This document shows, piece by piece, positions 29,340 to 29,548 of a stretch of DNA of 29,548 nucleotides. Under the pieces are notes generated by a model. It saw nothing but the letters and a program-made list of their open reading frames with translations, was not told the origin of the DNA and did not search any database. The translations under genes and the position numbers were made by a program. This DNA comes from CAVUAF01 sp964460655 (lineage in GTDB: Bacteria; Acidobacteriota; Terriglobia; Terriglobales; Acidobacteriaceae), in the NCBI GenBank assembly GCA_964460655.1, contig CAYWSH010000029.1:1-29548 (forward strand). Direction: 5' to 3'. The stretch's first letter is position 1; the number at the start of each line of letters is the position of its first letter.

Positions 29340-29548
29340 TTGCCCAGCAGCATCGCCCAACGGTGGATGCCACAGATGTCGGGCCTCGCGCTGCTCGACA
29401 TCCTCATCGTCGCCGTCCTCATCTACCAGTTCCTTGTCCTCGTCAAAGGGACGCGCGCCTCGCAGATCCTCGTCGGCGTCACCGTGCTGGCGCTCGCTTT
29501 CTACCTGGCGCGCTTCAGCCAACTGGTCACGCTGAACTGGCTGCTGAC
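29340..29548 (+). CDS. cdaA: Diadenylate cyclase CdaA, 5' part (runs off window)
   Basis: 69 codons to the window end. The start at TTG 29340-29342 is supported by GGAGAGG (29325-29331) eight bases upstream; an in-frame ATG at 29367 is the alternative. The translation contains LLDILIVAVLIYQFLVLVKGTRASQ's pattern of CdaA: a first transmembrane helix, the conserved KGTRA turn, and a second helix (ILVGVTVLALAFYLARF), leading into LVTLNWLL before the catalytic DisA_N domain. CdaA condenses two ATP to cyclic di-AMP at the inner membrane. The catalytic DGA and RHR motifs lie outside the window. It is 60 bases behind polA on the same strand. Confidence 0.9.
   Translation, partial: MPSSIAQRWMPQMSGLALLDILIVAVLIYQFLVLVKGTRASQILVGVTVLALAFYLARFSQLVTLNWLL

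Noticed and set aside
29137..29535. Plus-strand frame over the polA end and cdaA start
   Set aside because: Arg/Ser-rich wrong frame; the cdaA frame from 29340 shows the family sequence.

Overview
The window is a GC-rich (clearly above 60 percent) bacterial chromosome segment, densely packed with genes on both strands and free of tRNA, rRNA, CRISPR, phage or transposase genes. The gene set points to a Gram-negative soil or sediment bacterium, most likely an Acidobacteriota member. Supporting signs are a TonB receptor, a Ser/Thr kinase with PEGA repeats, a double-length ThyX, a multiheme cytochrome with HEAT/TPR tail, and many short dispersed intergenic repeats. The phylum is an inference from gene content and repeat style, not a proof.

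Layout: 1-2114 holds the 3' part of gyrA with an intrinsic terminator. A small membrane gene follows (2202-2444, minus), then a gene-poor stretch with two perfect hairpins (2601-2629 and 2659-2733), then a membrane protein (2899-3456). On the minus strand, 5527-3548 carries a JAMM metalloprotease followed by a three-domain fusion of a MoaD/ThiS-like ubiquitin fold, a MoeB/ThiF-like E1 and a rhodanese. In that fusion the Gly-Gly tail is internal. Next come an unrecognised 154-aa protein (5786-6247), a PEGA-repeat Ser/Thr kinase (6260-8311, minus), rsmI (minus), a tandem ThyX-like protein (minus) and an octaheme cytochrome with HEAT/TPR tail (minus). A secreted protein (13249-14058) follows, then a BtuB-type TonB receptor (minus) behind a cobalamin riboswitch with a recognisable promoter. 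After it lie a DUF374 acyltransferase, a NatA/NatB-like ABC exporter pair with a strong terminator, a GAF-GAF-GGDEF diguanylate cyclase and a 63-aa membrane protein, all minus. Then recG (plus), a class II aldolase (minus), queA, a secreted DinB-like protein, polA and the 5' end of cdaA (diadenylate cyclase), all plus.

The genes do not form one pathway. Several concern nucleic acids (gyrA, recG, polA, thyX, rsmI, queA), and two make cyclic dinucleotides (GGDEF protein, cdaA). The most distinctive functional unit is the JAMM plus Ubl-E1-rhodanese pair. It has all the parts needed to cut out, adenylate and thiolate its own sulfur-carrier domain.

Two window-wide patterns stand out. First, at least six genes with no Shine-Dalgarno sequence carry a TANNNT -10-like hexamer 6 or 7 bases before the start codon, which suggests leaderless transcripts. 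Second, short GC-rich palindromes sit in frame inside family-atypical linkers of gyrA and recG, with a related but weaker sequence in polA.
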